A DNA stretch of 64,000 bases. It comes from Streptomyces lavendulae subsp. lavendulae. GTDB taxonomy: Bacteria > Actinomycetota > Actinomycetes > Streptomycetales > Streptomycetaceae. The DNA is taken from positions 1,612,001 through 1,676,000 of the forward strand of contig NZ_CP024985.1 in NCBI RefSeq assembly GCF_002803845.1. The letters run 5' to 3'. This document shows, one piece after another, positions 7,269 through 15,521 of the stretch. Under the pieces are notes generated by a model. That model was not told where the DNA came from. It made no database searches and saw nothing but the letters and a program-made list of their open reading frames with translations. The position numbers and the translations under genes are program-made. The stretch's first letter is position 1; each line of letters begins with the position of its first letter.

Positions 7269-7870
7269 GGCGGTTCCCCCGGATCCGAGTGGGCTTGTTT
7301 CCCTGTGGACAGCAGATGGTGGACGAGGGCCGCGAGGGTCCCCGTACCGGAACCCCGCAGTCGCGCGTCACAGCGGACGACGGGCACCCGCGGGCCGAGG
7401 CCGACCGCCTCGCGGACCTCCTCGGCGGTGTAGCGGTGGGCGTCGTCGAACTCGTTGACGGCGACGACGAAGCCGATCCCGCGCCGCTCGAAGAAGTCCA
7501 CGGCGGGGAAGCAGTCGGCGAGCCGGCGGGTGTCGGCCAGCACCACGGCCCCCAGGGCTCCCGCGCACAGCTCCTCCCACAGGAACCAGAAGCGCTGCTG
7601 CCCCGGCGTGCCGAACAGGTACAGGACGTGCCGGTCGTCGAGGGTGATCCGGCCGAAGTCCAGCGCGACCGTCGTCGTCGCCTTCGACTCCACCCCGTCG
7701 AGCGGGTCGGAGCCCTCGCCCACCCCGCTCAGCACCTCCTCCGTGCGCAGCGGCTCGATCTCGCTGACCGCGCCCACGAAGGTGGTCTTCCCCGCCCCGA
7801 ACCCGCCCGCGACCAGGATCTTCAGGGTCGCGGGCGGGGCGGGGGCGTCACAGTCGCCGGCGTAGGCCAT
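7265..7870 (-). CDS. cvnD: CvnD-like GTP/ATP-binding protein
   Basis: This 201-residue small GTPase-like protein is the fourth conservon component, related to MglA/Ras. The P-loop GGFGAGKTTFVGAV is at about residues 22-35. A KATTTVALDFGRI segment follows, then the G3-like FGTPGQQRFWFLW (about 92-104), and the G4 equivalent VAVNEFD near 147. In S. coelicolor conservons the D protein acts with the A histidine-kinase-like, B roadblock and C DUF742 proteins in a membrane-associated complex likened to eukaryotic G-protein signalling. Its start overlaps the end of cvnC by 23 bases and its stop overlaps the GAF gene by four. Confidence 0.92.
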   Translation of the reverse strand: MAYAGDCDAPAPPATLKILVAGGFGAGKTTFVGAVSEIEPLRTEEVLSGVGEGSDPLDGVESKATTTVALDFGRITLDDRHVLYLFGTPGQQRFWFLWEELCAGALGAVVLADTRRLADCFPAVDFFERRGIGFVVAVNEFDDAHRYTAEEVREAVGLGPRVPVVRCDARLRGSGTGTLAALVHHLLSTGKQAHSDPGEPP

Positions 7871-8267
7871 CGAGCACCGCCCTGAGCAGGGTCTGGTCGT
7901 CGTCGGCGAAGGAACCGCCGTCGGGGAACCGGGGCGCCCGCACCGAGACGGCCCCGTACTGCATCAGGTCGCACAGCAGCACCTTCACCACCACCGCCGG
8001 GAGCCGCAACTGCCCGGCCACCTCGGCGACGGTCACCCCGGCCGCACCCGCGCAGATCCGCAGCGCGAGGGTGTGCTCGGCTCCGAGCGGAACGCGCGGA
8101 CGGACCCCGGTCGCGGTCACCAGCGACAGCAGGTCGAGGTGGACGGCCGCCCGGGTCCGCCCGCCGCTGGCGGTGTACGGGCGCATCACCCGGCCCGCCG
8201 AATCGTCCAGCCAGGGCGTGTCGCGCGCCGCACCGGCTCCCCTGTCCCCCCGTGCCCAGACCCTCAT
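7848..8267 (-). CDS. cvnC: CvnC-like DUF742 protein
   Basis: This 139-residue protein is the third conservon component. It shows the DUF742 layout: a variable N-terminus, VMRPYTASGGRT (about residues 27-38), a winged-helix-like stretch with GVTVAEVAGQLRLPAVVVKV (about 80-99), and the closing VLDGLRRRL. The family is predicted to bind DNA or partner proteins through this winged helix. Its ATG at 8267 overlaps the cvnB stop by four bases, and its end overlaps cvnD. Confidence 0.9.
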   Translation of the reverse strand: MRVWARGDRGAGAARDTPWLDDSAGRVMRPYTASGGRTRAAVHLDLLSLVTATGVRPRVPLGAEHTLALRICAGAAGVTVAEVAGQLRLPAVVVKVLLCDLMQYGAVSVRAPRFPDGGSFADDDQTLLRAVLDGLRRRL

Positions 8268-8701
8268 CGCTCCGCGTCGACGGCGTGCGCGGGCCGGCGC
8301 GGCGGGGCCGCCAGGTACGGGCGGACGCTCTTGACCAGCATCGCCATCTCGTAGCCCAGGACGCCCGCGTCGGCCTCCCGGTCCGCGAGCACCGCCAGGC
8401 AGGTCCCGGATCCGGCGGCCGAGACGAAGACCAGCGCCGTGTCCAGCTCGACCACCACCTGCCGGACCTCGGCCCCGTCCCCGAACCGGGATCCGGCGCT
8501 GCGCCCCAGCGAGTACAGCCCGGAGGCCAGGGCGGCCATGTGGTCGGCGCTGTCCGGATCCATTCCGTGCACGCAGGTGACGAGCCCGTCCGCGGTGAGC
8601 AGCACCGCGCTGCGCGTGTACGGCACGCGTTGGACCAGGCCGCCGAGCAGCCAGTCGAGGTCCGAGAGGCTGCCTGTCTTCGTCGCCGCTTCTCCGGCCA
8701 T
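8264..8701 (-). CDS. cvnB: CvnB-like roadblock/LC7 domain protein
   Basis: This 145-residue roadblock/LC7 protein is the second conservon component. It reads DLDWLLGGLVQRVPYTRSAVLLTADGLV in the N-terminal helix and strand and has the regular alpha-beta-alpha roadblock length. In conservons and Mgl-type systems such proteins regulate the partner GTPase. An AAGGAG box lies nine bases before the ATG. It is separated from cvnA by 48 bases containing a small hairpin, and overlaps cvnC by ATGA. Confidence 0.92.
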   Translation of the reverse strand: MAGEAATKTGSLSDLDWLLGGLVQRVPYTRSAVLLTADGLVTCVHGMDPDSADHMAALASGLYSLGRSAGSRFGDGAEVRQVVVELDTALVFVSAAGSGTCLAVLADREADAGVLGYEMAMLVKSVRPYLAAPPRRPAHAVDAER

Positions 8702-8731
8702 GGGGTTGTGCTCCTTGCTGGGGTGAGGGGT

Positions 8732-8748
8732 CCGGGCCGGGGGCCCGG
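8732..8748 (-). other. Hairpin between cvnA and cvnB
   Basis: The arms CCGGGCC and GGCCCGG pair over 7 bp around a GGG loop in the 48-base gap between the first and second conservon genes. It could attenuate or set mRNA stoichiometry within the operon, or be incidental. Confidence 0.4.
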
Positions 8749-8749
8749 T

Positions 8750-10510
8750 TCATGCCTGCTGCTCCGACTGGGCGAGCCCGAAGCCGCGCTGGAAGGCGGC
8801 CATCAGGCCGGGGTCGTGCACGGGTTGTTCGGTGTCGGGTGCCCGGCGCGGGGCGGGGGTCTCGCGCAGCTGCGGCGCGAGGTGGTGCTGGGCCCGGCGC
8901 CGGGGCAGCGCCGGCCGCTCCTCCCCGTCCGGGGCGGGGGCGGGTACGACCGCGTGCCCGGCCTCCGACGGCACCGCGGGGGACGTTCGTACGGGGACGG
9001 GCGCGGGCGCCGCCGCTGCGGCCGGGGCGGTCGCGCCGGGGGTCACGGCCACGGCGGGCGGGACCGGGACGGGAGCGGCCACGGCGGGCGGGACCGGGAC
9101 GGCAGCGGCCACCGGGACGCCCGCGGGGGGCTCCGCGGGGGCCGCCGCCTGCGCCCACCAGCCGCCGGGCCCCCGCTCCGGCGCGGGCTCCCCCTGCGGC
9201 CGGACGCCCGGCACGTGGACGCGTACGGGTTCCAGCGGAGGCACGGCTCCGCCCTCGCCGGTCCCCCAGGAGGTGGCCCGCGACCCCTCCAGGAGGTCGG
9301 CTCCGCTCGGCGCGTCCGCGCCCAGCAGCGCCTGGGGCAGCACCAGGACGGCCAGCACCCCGCCGTAGATGTTGGACTTCAGCTCGACGGCGATGCCGTG
9401 GCGGCGGGCCAGCGCCGAGACCACGAAGAGCCCGATCCGCCCGTCGGCGAGCAGGTGCCGCACGCTCACCTGGTCGGGGTCGCCCAGCAGGGCGTTCATC
9501 CGGTGCTGCTCCCCGGCGGGCATGCCCAGTCCGCGGTCCTCGACCTCGACCGCGATCCCGGCGGTGACCCGCTCCGCCCGCACCACGACGTCGGTGTCGG
9601 GGGCGGAGAACACCGTGGCGTTCTCGACGAGTTCGGCCAGCAGGTGCACCACATCGGCGACGGCGTGTCCGCGCACCGTGCCGCCCGCCGGGGGCACCAC
9701 CTTGACCCGGGTGTACTGCTCGACCTCGGCCACCGACGAACGCAGCACCTCGCTCAGGTCGATGGGCCGGGTCCACTGGCGGCGCGAGGCGGACCCGCCG
9801 AGCACGGCGAGGTTCTCCGCGTGCCGCCGGATCCGGGTGGCGAGGTGGTCGACGTGGAAGAGCTCCTTGAGCAGGTCGGGGTCCTCGACCGTGTCCTCCA
9901 GCTCGTCGAGCAGGGAGATCTCGCGGTGCACGAGCGACTGAAGCCGGCGCGCGAGGTTGACGAAGACCTCCACCTTGCGGTCGCTGTCGCTCGGCGCGGC
10001 CGGGACGGCCAGCCGCACCAGGGTCGTGTAGGCCTGTTCGCGGGCGCCGCGCAGCTCCTGCGCGAGCAGCCAGAACTCGTCCACCCCGGCCGGGTCGGCG
10101 GCCGTCGGCGGACCGCTCGGCCCCCCTCGTACGGGCCGTCCCGGACTCTCCCCCCGCTCCAGGCGCTCGGCGGCCGTCCGCAGCTCCTGGCGGCCCCGCA
10201 CGCTGGAGCGCCGCAGGGCCTCGCAGCGGTCGCGCACGGCCTTGGCCGCCCGCTGCGCCCCGAGCAGGGCACAGGCGAGGGCGCCCACGACGAGCAGGGC
10301 GCAGCCGGTGAGGACGGGCCAGAGCCGGGCGTCGCGCTCCCCGGCGCCCCCGCCGAGCTGGAGGGTGAAGATGACCGCGGCGGTGCCGCTGAGCCCGGCG
10401 GCGAGCGTGGGCAGCAGGGCGGCGCGGACCAGCTGGGGGCCTATCTGCCGGCCGGGTCCGGTGACGGCGTGTCTCGACGGGGCGTGGCGGGCTGCGCGGA
10501 ATCCGGACAT
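8750..10510 (-). CDS. cvnA: CvnA-like sensor histidine kinase-related membrane protein
   Basis: This 586-residue protein is the first conservon component. Two membrane segments lie near residues 27-50 and 62-84, with almost no extracytoplasmic domain between them. A cytoplasmic helical region comes next, then an HATPase_c domain: N box LLAELVENATVFS, G1 VEDRGLGM and G2 GRIGLFVVSALARRHG. There is no convincing phospho-accepting H box. The last ~170 residues are a Pro/Ala/Val-rich low-complexity tail with a tandem DNA repeat (9047-9106), ending in a conserved-looking FQRGFGLAQSEQQ. The ATG at 10510 has GAGGA five bases upstream; the frame opens 30 codons earlier without a signal. Confidence 0.9.
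   Translation of the reverse strand: MSGFRAARHAPSRHAVTGPGRQIGPQLVRAALLPTLAAGLSGTAAVIFTLQLGGGAGERDARLWPVLTGCALLVVGALACALLGAQRAAKAVRDRCEALRRSSVRGRQELRTAAERLERGESPGRPVRGGPSGPPTAADPAGVDEFWLLAQELRGAREQAYTTLVRLAVPAAPSDSDRKVEVFVNLARRLQSLVHREISLLDELEDTVEDPDLLKELFHVDHLATRIRRHAENLAVLGGSASRRQWTRPIDLSEVLRSSVAEVEQYTRVKVVPPAGGTVRGHAVADVVHLLAELVENATVFSAPDTDVVVRAERVTAGIAVEVEDRGLGMPAGEQHRMNALLGDPDQVSVRHLLADGRIGLFVVSALARRHGIAVELKSNIYGGVLAVLVLPQALLGADAPSGADLLEGSRATSWGTGEGGAVPPLEPVRVHVPGVRPQGEPAPERGPGGWWAQAAAPAEPPAGVPVAAAVPVPPAVAAPVPVPPAVAVTPGATAPAAAAAPAPVPVRTSPAVPSEAGHAVVPAPAPDGEERPALPRRRAQHHLAPQLRETPAPRRAPDTEQPVHDPGLMAAFQRGFGLAQSEQQA
9047..9106 (-). repeat. Two tandem 30-bp repeats inside cvnA
   Basis: Units 9047-9076 and 9077-9106 are nearly identical (one difference, at the end) and encode two in-frame copies of a ten-residue Pro/Val/Ala block in the tail of the CvnA protein. 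The length is a multiple of three, so copy-number change would keep the frame. Confidence 0.8.
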
Positions 10511-10743
10511 CGGCGTCCTCGGTACGTGGGGCCCGGCCACCGGCGGTCCCGGGGCCCGGTGTTGATCACCGGATACCCACGCTAGACCGCACGCTCCCAC
10601 CCCTGACGCCCAGTTGGGGAACTTGGCAGGGCTGCTTCCCGCTCCCGATGGAGCGCTCGTACGAGAGCCCGAATGCGCCGGGAGCGCGTACCCCGGGAGG
10701 GCCGGGGGGCGTACGCCGCCCGGCCCGCGCTCCCCGCGAGAAC

Positions 10744-10773
10744 CCGGGGCCCGGGCCTCCCACCGGGCCCCGG
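10744..10773 (-). terminator. 11-bp stem terminator after the metallo-hydrolase
   Basis: The arms 10744-10754 and 10763-10773 pair perfectly (CCGGGGCCCGG with its complement) around an eight-base loop. It lies 11 bases past the stop of the minus-strand metallo-hydrolase. A further imperfect palindrome occurs nearby at about 10697-10718. Confidence 0.65.
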
Positions 10774-10784
10774 ACCCCGGTCCG

Positions 10785-11996
10785 CTACGACCCCACGGCC
10801 TCCGGCTCGCCCTGTCCGGCCGGTGCCGGGGCGACGGGAGCGGCCGCGGGGCGCGCCCGTACGGGGGTGGCCGTCACCGGGGCCGGGGGCGCGGCCACGA
10901 AGGGGCGCCACCAGGCCTGGTCCGGGGCGTCGGCCGCGCCGGGCTCGAAGGGCTGGCCCGGGATCGGCAGGGCGACGGCCGCCCCGGCCGCCCCGGCGGC
11001 GGCGACGGTGCCCTCGCCGGGCTCGTCCCACGGGTGCGGGGCCAGGTTGAAGGTGCCCCAGTGGATCGGCAGCATCGTCCCGTGCGGGAGCCCGCCCTGG
11101 AGGTCGAGGTGGGCCCGGATCCCCTCCGCGGGGGTCATGTGGATGTCCGGCCAGTACTCGGAGTAGGCGCCGATCTGGATCATCGTCGCGTCGAAGGGGC
11201 CGTGCTCGGCGCCGATCTCCGCGAAGCCGGGGAAGTAGCCGGTGTCCCCGCTGTGGAAGATCCGGTGTTCCCCGCTCTTGACGACCCAGGAGGCCCAGAG
11301 GGTGAACTGCTGGTTGCGCAGGCCGCGGCCGCAGAAGTGGCGGGCCGGGGTGGCCGTGAGGGAGAGCCCGGCGACCTCGGTCGTCTCGTTCCAGTCGAGC
11401 TCGCGCAGCCGGTCCGGGGCCACGCCCCAGCGCTCCAGGTGGGCGCCGACGCCGAGCGGGACCGCGAAGACGGTGTCCGTGCCGGCCAGTGCCTTGATGG
11501 TGGGCAGGTCGAGGTGGTCGTAGTGGTCGTGGGAGATCACCACGACGTCGACCTCGCCGAGGGAGGCCAGCGGCACGGGGACCGGGTGCAGCCGCTTGGG
11601 TCCCGCGAAGGGGAAGGGGGAGCAGCGCTCGCCCCAGACCGGGTCGAAGAGCACCCGGCGCCCGTCGATCTCGGCGAGCACGCTGGAGTGCCCCATCCAG
11701 GTCAGGCGCAGCCCGCTGACCGGCGGTTTCGCCAGCTCGGCGAGGGTCGTGGGGTAGACCGGGATGGGGGCGCCCGGGTTGCGCCGTACCCGCTGCTCCT
11801 TGTGGAAGTAGATCTTGGCGAACTCGACCATGGACCCTGAGGGCCTGGTCCGTGCGCCCACGGGGTTCTGGAAGACCCCGTCGGCGAAGTTCGGCGAGCG
11901 CAGGATCCGCTCCAGCCGTGCGCCGGAGGGGTCCGCGCCGAAGGCTTCGGGCCGCAGGGCGCGCAGCCGGGGACGCAGGGGTTGGGAGCCGGTCAA
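10785..11996 (-). CDS. MBL-fold metallo-hydrolase, NAPE-PLD/UlaG-like
   Basis: This 403-residue protein has the metallo-beta-lactamase fold. The metal-binding HxHxDH reads SHDHYDHLD at about residue 155, and further ligands lie in ARHFCGRG (about 219-226) and FHSGDTGYFP (about 247-256). WMGHSSVLAEIDGRRVLFDPVW (about 100-121) matches the NAPE-PLD and UlaG group, which hydrolyses phosphodiester or lactone bonds. There is no signal peptide. An Ala/Pro-rich tail of about 50 residues is unusual and may be disordered. It stands alone, with a hairpin after the stop. The substrate is unknown; a lipid phosphodiesterase role is plausible from family resemblance only. Confidence 0.85.
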   Translation of the reverse strand: MTGSQPLRPRLRALRPEAFGADPSGARLERILRSPNFADGVFQNPVGARTRPSGSMVEFAKIYFHKEQRVRRNPGAPIPVYPTTLAELAKPPVSGLRLTWMGHSSVLAEIDGRRVLFDPVWGERCSPFPFAGPKRLHPVPVPLASLGEVDVVVISHDHYDHLDLPTIKALAGTDTVFAVPLGVGAHLERWGVAPDRLRELDWNETTEVAGLSLTATPARHFCGRGLRNQQFTLWASWVVKSGEHRIFHSGDTGYFPGFAEIGAEHGPFDATMIQIGAYSEYWPDIHMTPAEGIRAHLDLQGGLPHGTMLPIHWGTFNLAPHPWDEPGEGTVAAAGAAGAAVALPIPGQPFEPGAADAPDQAWWRPFVAAPPAPVTATPVRARPAAAPVAPAPAGQGEPEAVGS

Positions 11997-12122
11997 GGCG
12001 CCTCCTGGAGGTGCAGGACGGTGTGGGACGGTCGTACGACCACGACCATCCCAACGCGTACCGGCCCCCGAGGATTCCGCGTCCCGCCCGCGAGTCGGCC
12101 GGACCTCCCGACCGGCCGCCCA

Positions 12123-12158
12123 CGGGCCGCCCGTGCGGGTCCTGCCGCGGGCGGCCCG
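12123..12158 (-). terminator. Hairpin upstream of the SGNH gene end
   Basis: The arms 12123-12133 and 12148-12158 pair over 11 bp around a 14-base loop. It lies 20 bases past the stop of the SGNH hydrolase on the minus strand, in a fitting place for its terminator, and before the metallo-hydrolase. Confidence 0.6.
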
Positions 12159-12177
12159 GCGGTCCTCCCCGGGGCCG

Positions 12178-12963
12178 CTAGAGCGGCAGCAGGTCCGGGC
12201 GCTTGGCCTCGACGTGGTCGCCGGAGGACTCCCCGCGCAGCCGGCGCCCGATCCAGGGGACGAGGTGCTCGCGCGCCCACTGGATGTTGTCCCGGGTGAC
12301 GTCCACCGATCCGCGCGGCGGGGTGGGCGGCCACGGCTGGTCCGGGTCGGCGGGGACCTCGTAGCCGAGGACCTGCGCGGCGCGGAGCGCGACGCGGGTG
12401 TGGCCCTCGGGCGAGAGGTGCAGCCGGTCGCCGTCCCAGGCCCGGCGGTCCTGCACCGACTTCAGCGACCACAGGTCGAGGACCGGGCAGTCGTAGCGGT
12501 CGGCGATGGCGCGCACGTGCGCGCTGTACGTCGCGACCTTGCCCCGCAGGTGCTTGAGGACGGGGATGCCGCGGGTGTCGAAGCCGGTGGTGATCATGAC
12601 GAGGCCGACGGCCCCGGTGAGGTCGGCCACCGCCGCCTCGAACCGTTCCGCCACGTCGTCCGGGTCACTGCCCGGCCGGATGATGTCGTTGCCGCCCGCG
12701 CAGAAGGTGACCAGGTCCGGGGCGAGGTCCTTGGCCCTGGGCACCTGTTCGGCCACGATCTGGTCGAGGAGCTTGCCCCGCACCGCGAGGTTCGCGTACC
12801 GGAAGTCGTGCTCGTCGCGCTGATCGGCCAGGAGCACGGCGAGCCGGTCCGCCCAGCCGAGGTACGAATCCCCGGGTCCCGGGTCCCCCACGCCTTCGGT
12901 GAAGCTGTCCCCGATCGCCGCGTACGAGCCGATGGTCTTGAGTGTCGTCTTCGTCGCTGCCAC
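12178..12963 (-). CDS. SGNH/GDSL-family esterase
   Basis: This 261-residue cytoplasmic-looking SGNH hydrolase shows all four blocks: block I YAAIGDSFTEGVGD with the nucleophile Ser (about residue 21), block II with the Gly in NLAVRGKLL (about 60), block III CAGGNDI with the Asn (about 92), and block V DRLHLSPEGH with Asp and His (about 181). No signal peptide is present, unlike secreted Streptomyces esterases. The family removes acyl or acetyl groups from lipids, sugars or peptides. It is transcribed alone, between hairpins. Confidence 0.9.
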   Translation of the reverse strand: MAATKTTLKTIGSYAAIGDSFTEGVGDPGPGDSYLGWADRLAVLLADQRDEHDFRYANLAVRGKLLDQIVAEQVPRAKDLAPDLVTFCAGGNDIIRPGSDPDDVAERFEAAVADLTGAVGLVMITTGFDTRGIPVLKHLRGKVATYSAHVRAIADRYDCPVLDLWSLKSVQDRRAWDGDRLHLSPEGHTRVALRAAQVLGYEVPADPDQPWPPTPPRGSVDVTRDNIQWAREHLVPWIGRRLRGESSGDHVEAKRPDLLPL

Positions 12964-13061
12964 GGAACGACATCCTTCACCCCCGCCGCCAACCTACGCC
13001 AACGTAATGAGGGGTTGACGGACCGTGATCTATACCACGCGGGGGATAAGGAATAAGTACA

Positions 13062-13098
13062 CGTGGGGCCGGGACCCCCCTCAGGCCCCGGCCCCACG
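13062..13098 (-). terminator. 12-bp stem terminator after the M23 peptidase
   Basis: The arms 13062-13073 and 13087-13098 pair over 12 bp around a 13-base loop, 29 bases past the stop of the M23 peptidase gene on the minus strand. Confidence 0.8.
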
Positions 13099-13126
13099 CG
13101 TGTCCGTGCCGCTGCCGCGGCTCCCG

Positions 13127-14143
13127 TCAGACGTTCACGCCCTTGGAGCGGAGGTAGGCCAGCGGGTCGATGTCCGAGCCGTAGGACGGGCCGGTGCGGA
13201 TCTCGAAGTGGAGGTGCGGGCCGGTCACGTTGCCGGTGGCGCCGGAGAGGCCGATCCGCTGTCCGGCGGTGACGCTCTGGCCGACCGAGACGGACAGCTG
13301 GGAGAGGTGGCCGTACTGGGAGTACTTGCCGTCGGCGTGGCGGATGACGACCTCGTTGCCGTACGCGCCTCCCCAGCCCGCGGACACGACGGTGCCCGCG
13401 CCCACCGCCTTGACGGTGGTGCCGGTGCTCGCGATGAAGTCGACGCCGGTGTGGTAACCGGAGGACCACATGCTGCCGCTCTGGTGGTACGGGGTGGAGG
13501 TGCCGCCGTCGACCGGGGCGACGAAACCGGAGCCGTTCGAGGGCGCCTCGGAACCGGTCGCGGCGGCGGGCGCGGAGGGCGCCGGGCGCTGGGCGGGGGT
13601 CCGGGCCGCGGCCCCGCGCGGGGCGGCGGACTTCGGTGCGGGGGTCTCGTCGGCGGTGTCCCCGCCGGCCGTGCCCGTGGCGGACGGGGCCTCGTCCGCC
13701 GCCTGAGTACCGCTGGAGGATCCCTCGGTCCCGGCCGCAGGAGCCTTCGGGGCGGGGGCGGCGCCGCGGCCGTCCAGGGTCAGCCTGAGGCCCGGATGGA
13801 TGAGGGAGGGGTTCTCGCCGACGGCCTCGCGGTTGTCCGCGTAGAGCCGCTCCCAGCCGCCCGGGAGGTGGCGCTCGGCGGCGATCTTCGACAGGTAGTC
13901 GCCCGGCACGACCGTGTAGACGGCCGGAGCGGCTGCGGGGGCCGTGGCCGGGGCGGCGGTGGCGGCCCGGAGGGCCTGGGGCGCCTGTGCGGGCTGCGCG
14001 GGCGCCGCGGCCGGGGTGGCGGCGTGGGCGCCGGCGGCGAGGGTCAGCGGCAGCGCGAGGGCGGCGCCACCGGTGCCGGCCACGGCGAGACCGCGGGATA
14101 TGGAACGGGACTTCGGACGGCGGTGCTTACCCTTTGCGGGCAT
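13127..14143 (-). CDS. Secreted LysM and M23 peptidase, cell-wall hydrolase
   Basis: This 338-residue protein begins with basic residues and a signal peptide (GLAVAGTGGAALALPLTLAA at about residues 18-37). A LysM-like domain follows at about 77-127 (YTVVPGDYLSKIAAERHL). Then comes a Pro/Ala/Thr-rich linker, and a C-terminal M23 domain whose zinc ligands read HTGVDF (about 243) and HLHF (about 314). It would bind and cut peptidoglycan cross-links outside the membrane. The ATG at 14143 has a GAGAGGA box. The upstream leader contains a ydaO-type c-di-AMP riboswitch, so expression probably follows c-di-AMP levels, a control known for Streptomyces cell-wall lytic enzymes. It is probably monocistronic. 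Confidence 0.93.
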   Translation of the reverse strand: MPAKGKHRRPKSRSISRGLAVAGTGGAALALPLTLAAGAHAATPAAAPAQPAQAPQALRAATAAPATAPAAAPAVYTVVPGDYLSKIAAERHLPGGWERLYADNREAVGENPSLIHPGLRLTLDGRGAAPAPKAPAAGTEGSSSGTQAADEAPSATGTAGGDTADETPAPKSAAPRGAAARTPAQRPAPSAPAAATGSEAPSNGSGFVAPVDGGTSTPYHQSGSMWSSGYHTGVDFIASTGTTVKAVGAGTVVSAGWGGAYGNEVVIRHADGKYSQYGHLSQLSVSVGQSVTAGQRIGLSGATGNVTGPHLHFEIRTGPSYGSDIDPLAYLRSKGVNV

Positions 14144-14163
14144 GGTGCATTCCTCTCCGGCGC

Positions 14164-14333
14164 CTGCGAGGTGAGCTGTCGGGTTCGGACTGGAGATGTC
14201 CGGCCGCACCCGTGGAACGCGCGTACGACTTCACCCCGAGCCGCCCCGAAGTGATCCGGAACGGCGACTTACCTGGTTCCCCCGCTCCTGCCGCGCGCGT
14301 CGATGGTCGGGTGCGGTTCCCGGGCGGCGGCAG
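14164..14333 (-). promoter_or_regulatory. ydaO/yuaA-type cyclic di-AMP riboswitch
   Basis: On the minus strand, the leader of the M23 peptidase contains the strongly conserved 3' signature CCGAACCCGACAGCTCACCT followed by CGCAGGCG, ending about 20 bases before the start codon. Upstream are the conserved GGGGAACC (about 14276) and GGGGTGAAGTCG (about 14230) pieces, in the order of the ydaO aptamer. Exact boundaries are approximate. In Streptomyces this class controls resuscitation factors and other cell-wall hydrolases, with high c-di-AMP turning expression off. Confidence 0.9.
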
Positions 14334-14646
14334 GATGAGGCGGTCCACCCGGATCGATCGCGAAGGTAATCCAGCGGGAGTGCGCGCAACAAGCCGTGAA
14401 TTCCCTGACGGAATAGCAGGAATGAAGGATCATCGGAATTCCCGTCACCCTCCGTCCATTCCCGTGCGACAACAGCCGCCCTGGCAAGGGAATTCTGATT
14501 CCGCGATCAGGCACGGACGGTCACCGTATGATCTGGCTCACGGGGCCCGGCGCGATCTCGCCCCCACGTACGGCAAGTTGGCCCCAACCAGAGCAAGCAG
14601 AGCAATTCGGACACGCAGGACACGCCAGACACGCGGAGGAGCGCAC

Positions 14647-15474
14647 GTGACCCAGCAGATACCCCAGCCCCCGCCGAGCGCGCCGGAGCCGGCGCCCGGG
14701 CCCGAGCTCTCCGGGGTGCGCAATTTCCGTGACGTGGGCGGCCTGTCGACCACCGACGGACGGCAGGTCAGGCCGGGACGACTGTTTCGAAGCGGACATC
14801 TCGCGCATGCCACCGAAACCGATGCAGAATTCCTCGAATCCCTCGGGCTGCACACCGTCTTCGACTTCCGCAACGGAGCCGACCAGGCCCTGGAGGGCCC
14901 CGACGTCGAGCTGGCGGGCGTGCGCAACGTGAACATCCCGCTGTCGGACCCGGCCGACGGGAGGGAGTTCTGGGCGATGGTCCGCGACGGGGAGCTCGAC
15001 CGGCTCCGCACCGTCCTGGGCGACGGCAAGGCGGCCGCCCGCATGAGGGACTCGTACCGGACGATCATCCTCACCCGCACCGCCGAGCACGGCCGGGTGG
15101 TGCACGCCCTCGCCGAGGACAGCGTCCCGGCGCTGATGCACTGCGCCGCGGGCAAGGACCGCGCGGGACTGTCGATCGCCGTCACCCTGCTCGCCCTGGG
15201 CGTCGAGCGCGACGCGATCGTGGCCGACTACCTGGAGTCCAACGCCCCGCACAACCGCTACCGCGTCCGGCGCGGCAGCGACGCGCCCGAGGCCCGCTCC
15301 CCCGAGGTGATGGAACTGCTGGCCCCGCTCTTCGAGGCGCGCGCCGAGTACCTGCTCACCGCGTTCGACGCCATCGACGGCCGGTGGGGCGGGGTGGACG
15401 GCTACCTCGCCGAGGGCCTCGGCCTCGCGCCCGCCACCCTGGAGCGGCTGCGCGAGCGGCTCCTCACCGGCTGA
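14647..15474 (+). CDS. Tyrosine-protein phosphatase
   Basis: This 275-residue protein belongs to the bacterial Tyr phosphatase family with the P-loop HCAAGKDRAG (about residues 164-173), the CX5R motif with Cys and Arg. The N-terminal SGVRNFRDVGG (about 22-32) and GRLFRSGHL are typical of the MptpB/IphP-type group, which can also act on phosphoinositides. The GTG at 14647 follows a GGAGG box; the open frame continues upstream without meaning. It is divergent from the riboswitch-controlled peptidase gene and convergent with hpnO. Its substrate is unknown. Confidence 0.9.
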   Translation: MTQQIPQPPPSAPEPAPGPELSGVRNFRDVGGLSTTDGRQVRPGRLFRSGHLAHATETDAEFLESLGLHTVFDFRNGADQALEGPDVELAGVRNVNIPLSDPADGREFWAMVRDGELDRLRTVLGDGKAAARMRDSYRTIILTRTAEHGRVVHALAEDSVPALMHCAAGKDRAGLSIAVTLLALGVERDAIVADYLESNAPHNRYRVRRGSDAPEARSPEVMELLAPLFEARAEYLLTAFDAIDGRWGGVDGYLAEGLGLAPATLERLRERLLTG

Positions 15475-15521
15475 CGCCGGCGGGGCCCGCGGCGGGGGCC
15501 CGCACGGCGCCCGCCGCCCGC

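Noticed and set aside
7848..9776. Minus-strand 642-residue frame spanning cvnC and part of cvnA
   Set aside because: Only the last 139 codons (cvnC) are coding; the upstream part is an Arg-rich shadow of cvnA.
14341..14530. A confident promoter for the riboswitch transcript
   Set aside because: TTGTTG and TTACCT on the minus strand are spaced about 17 bases but match the consensus poorly; not strong enough to list.
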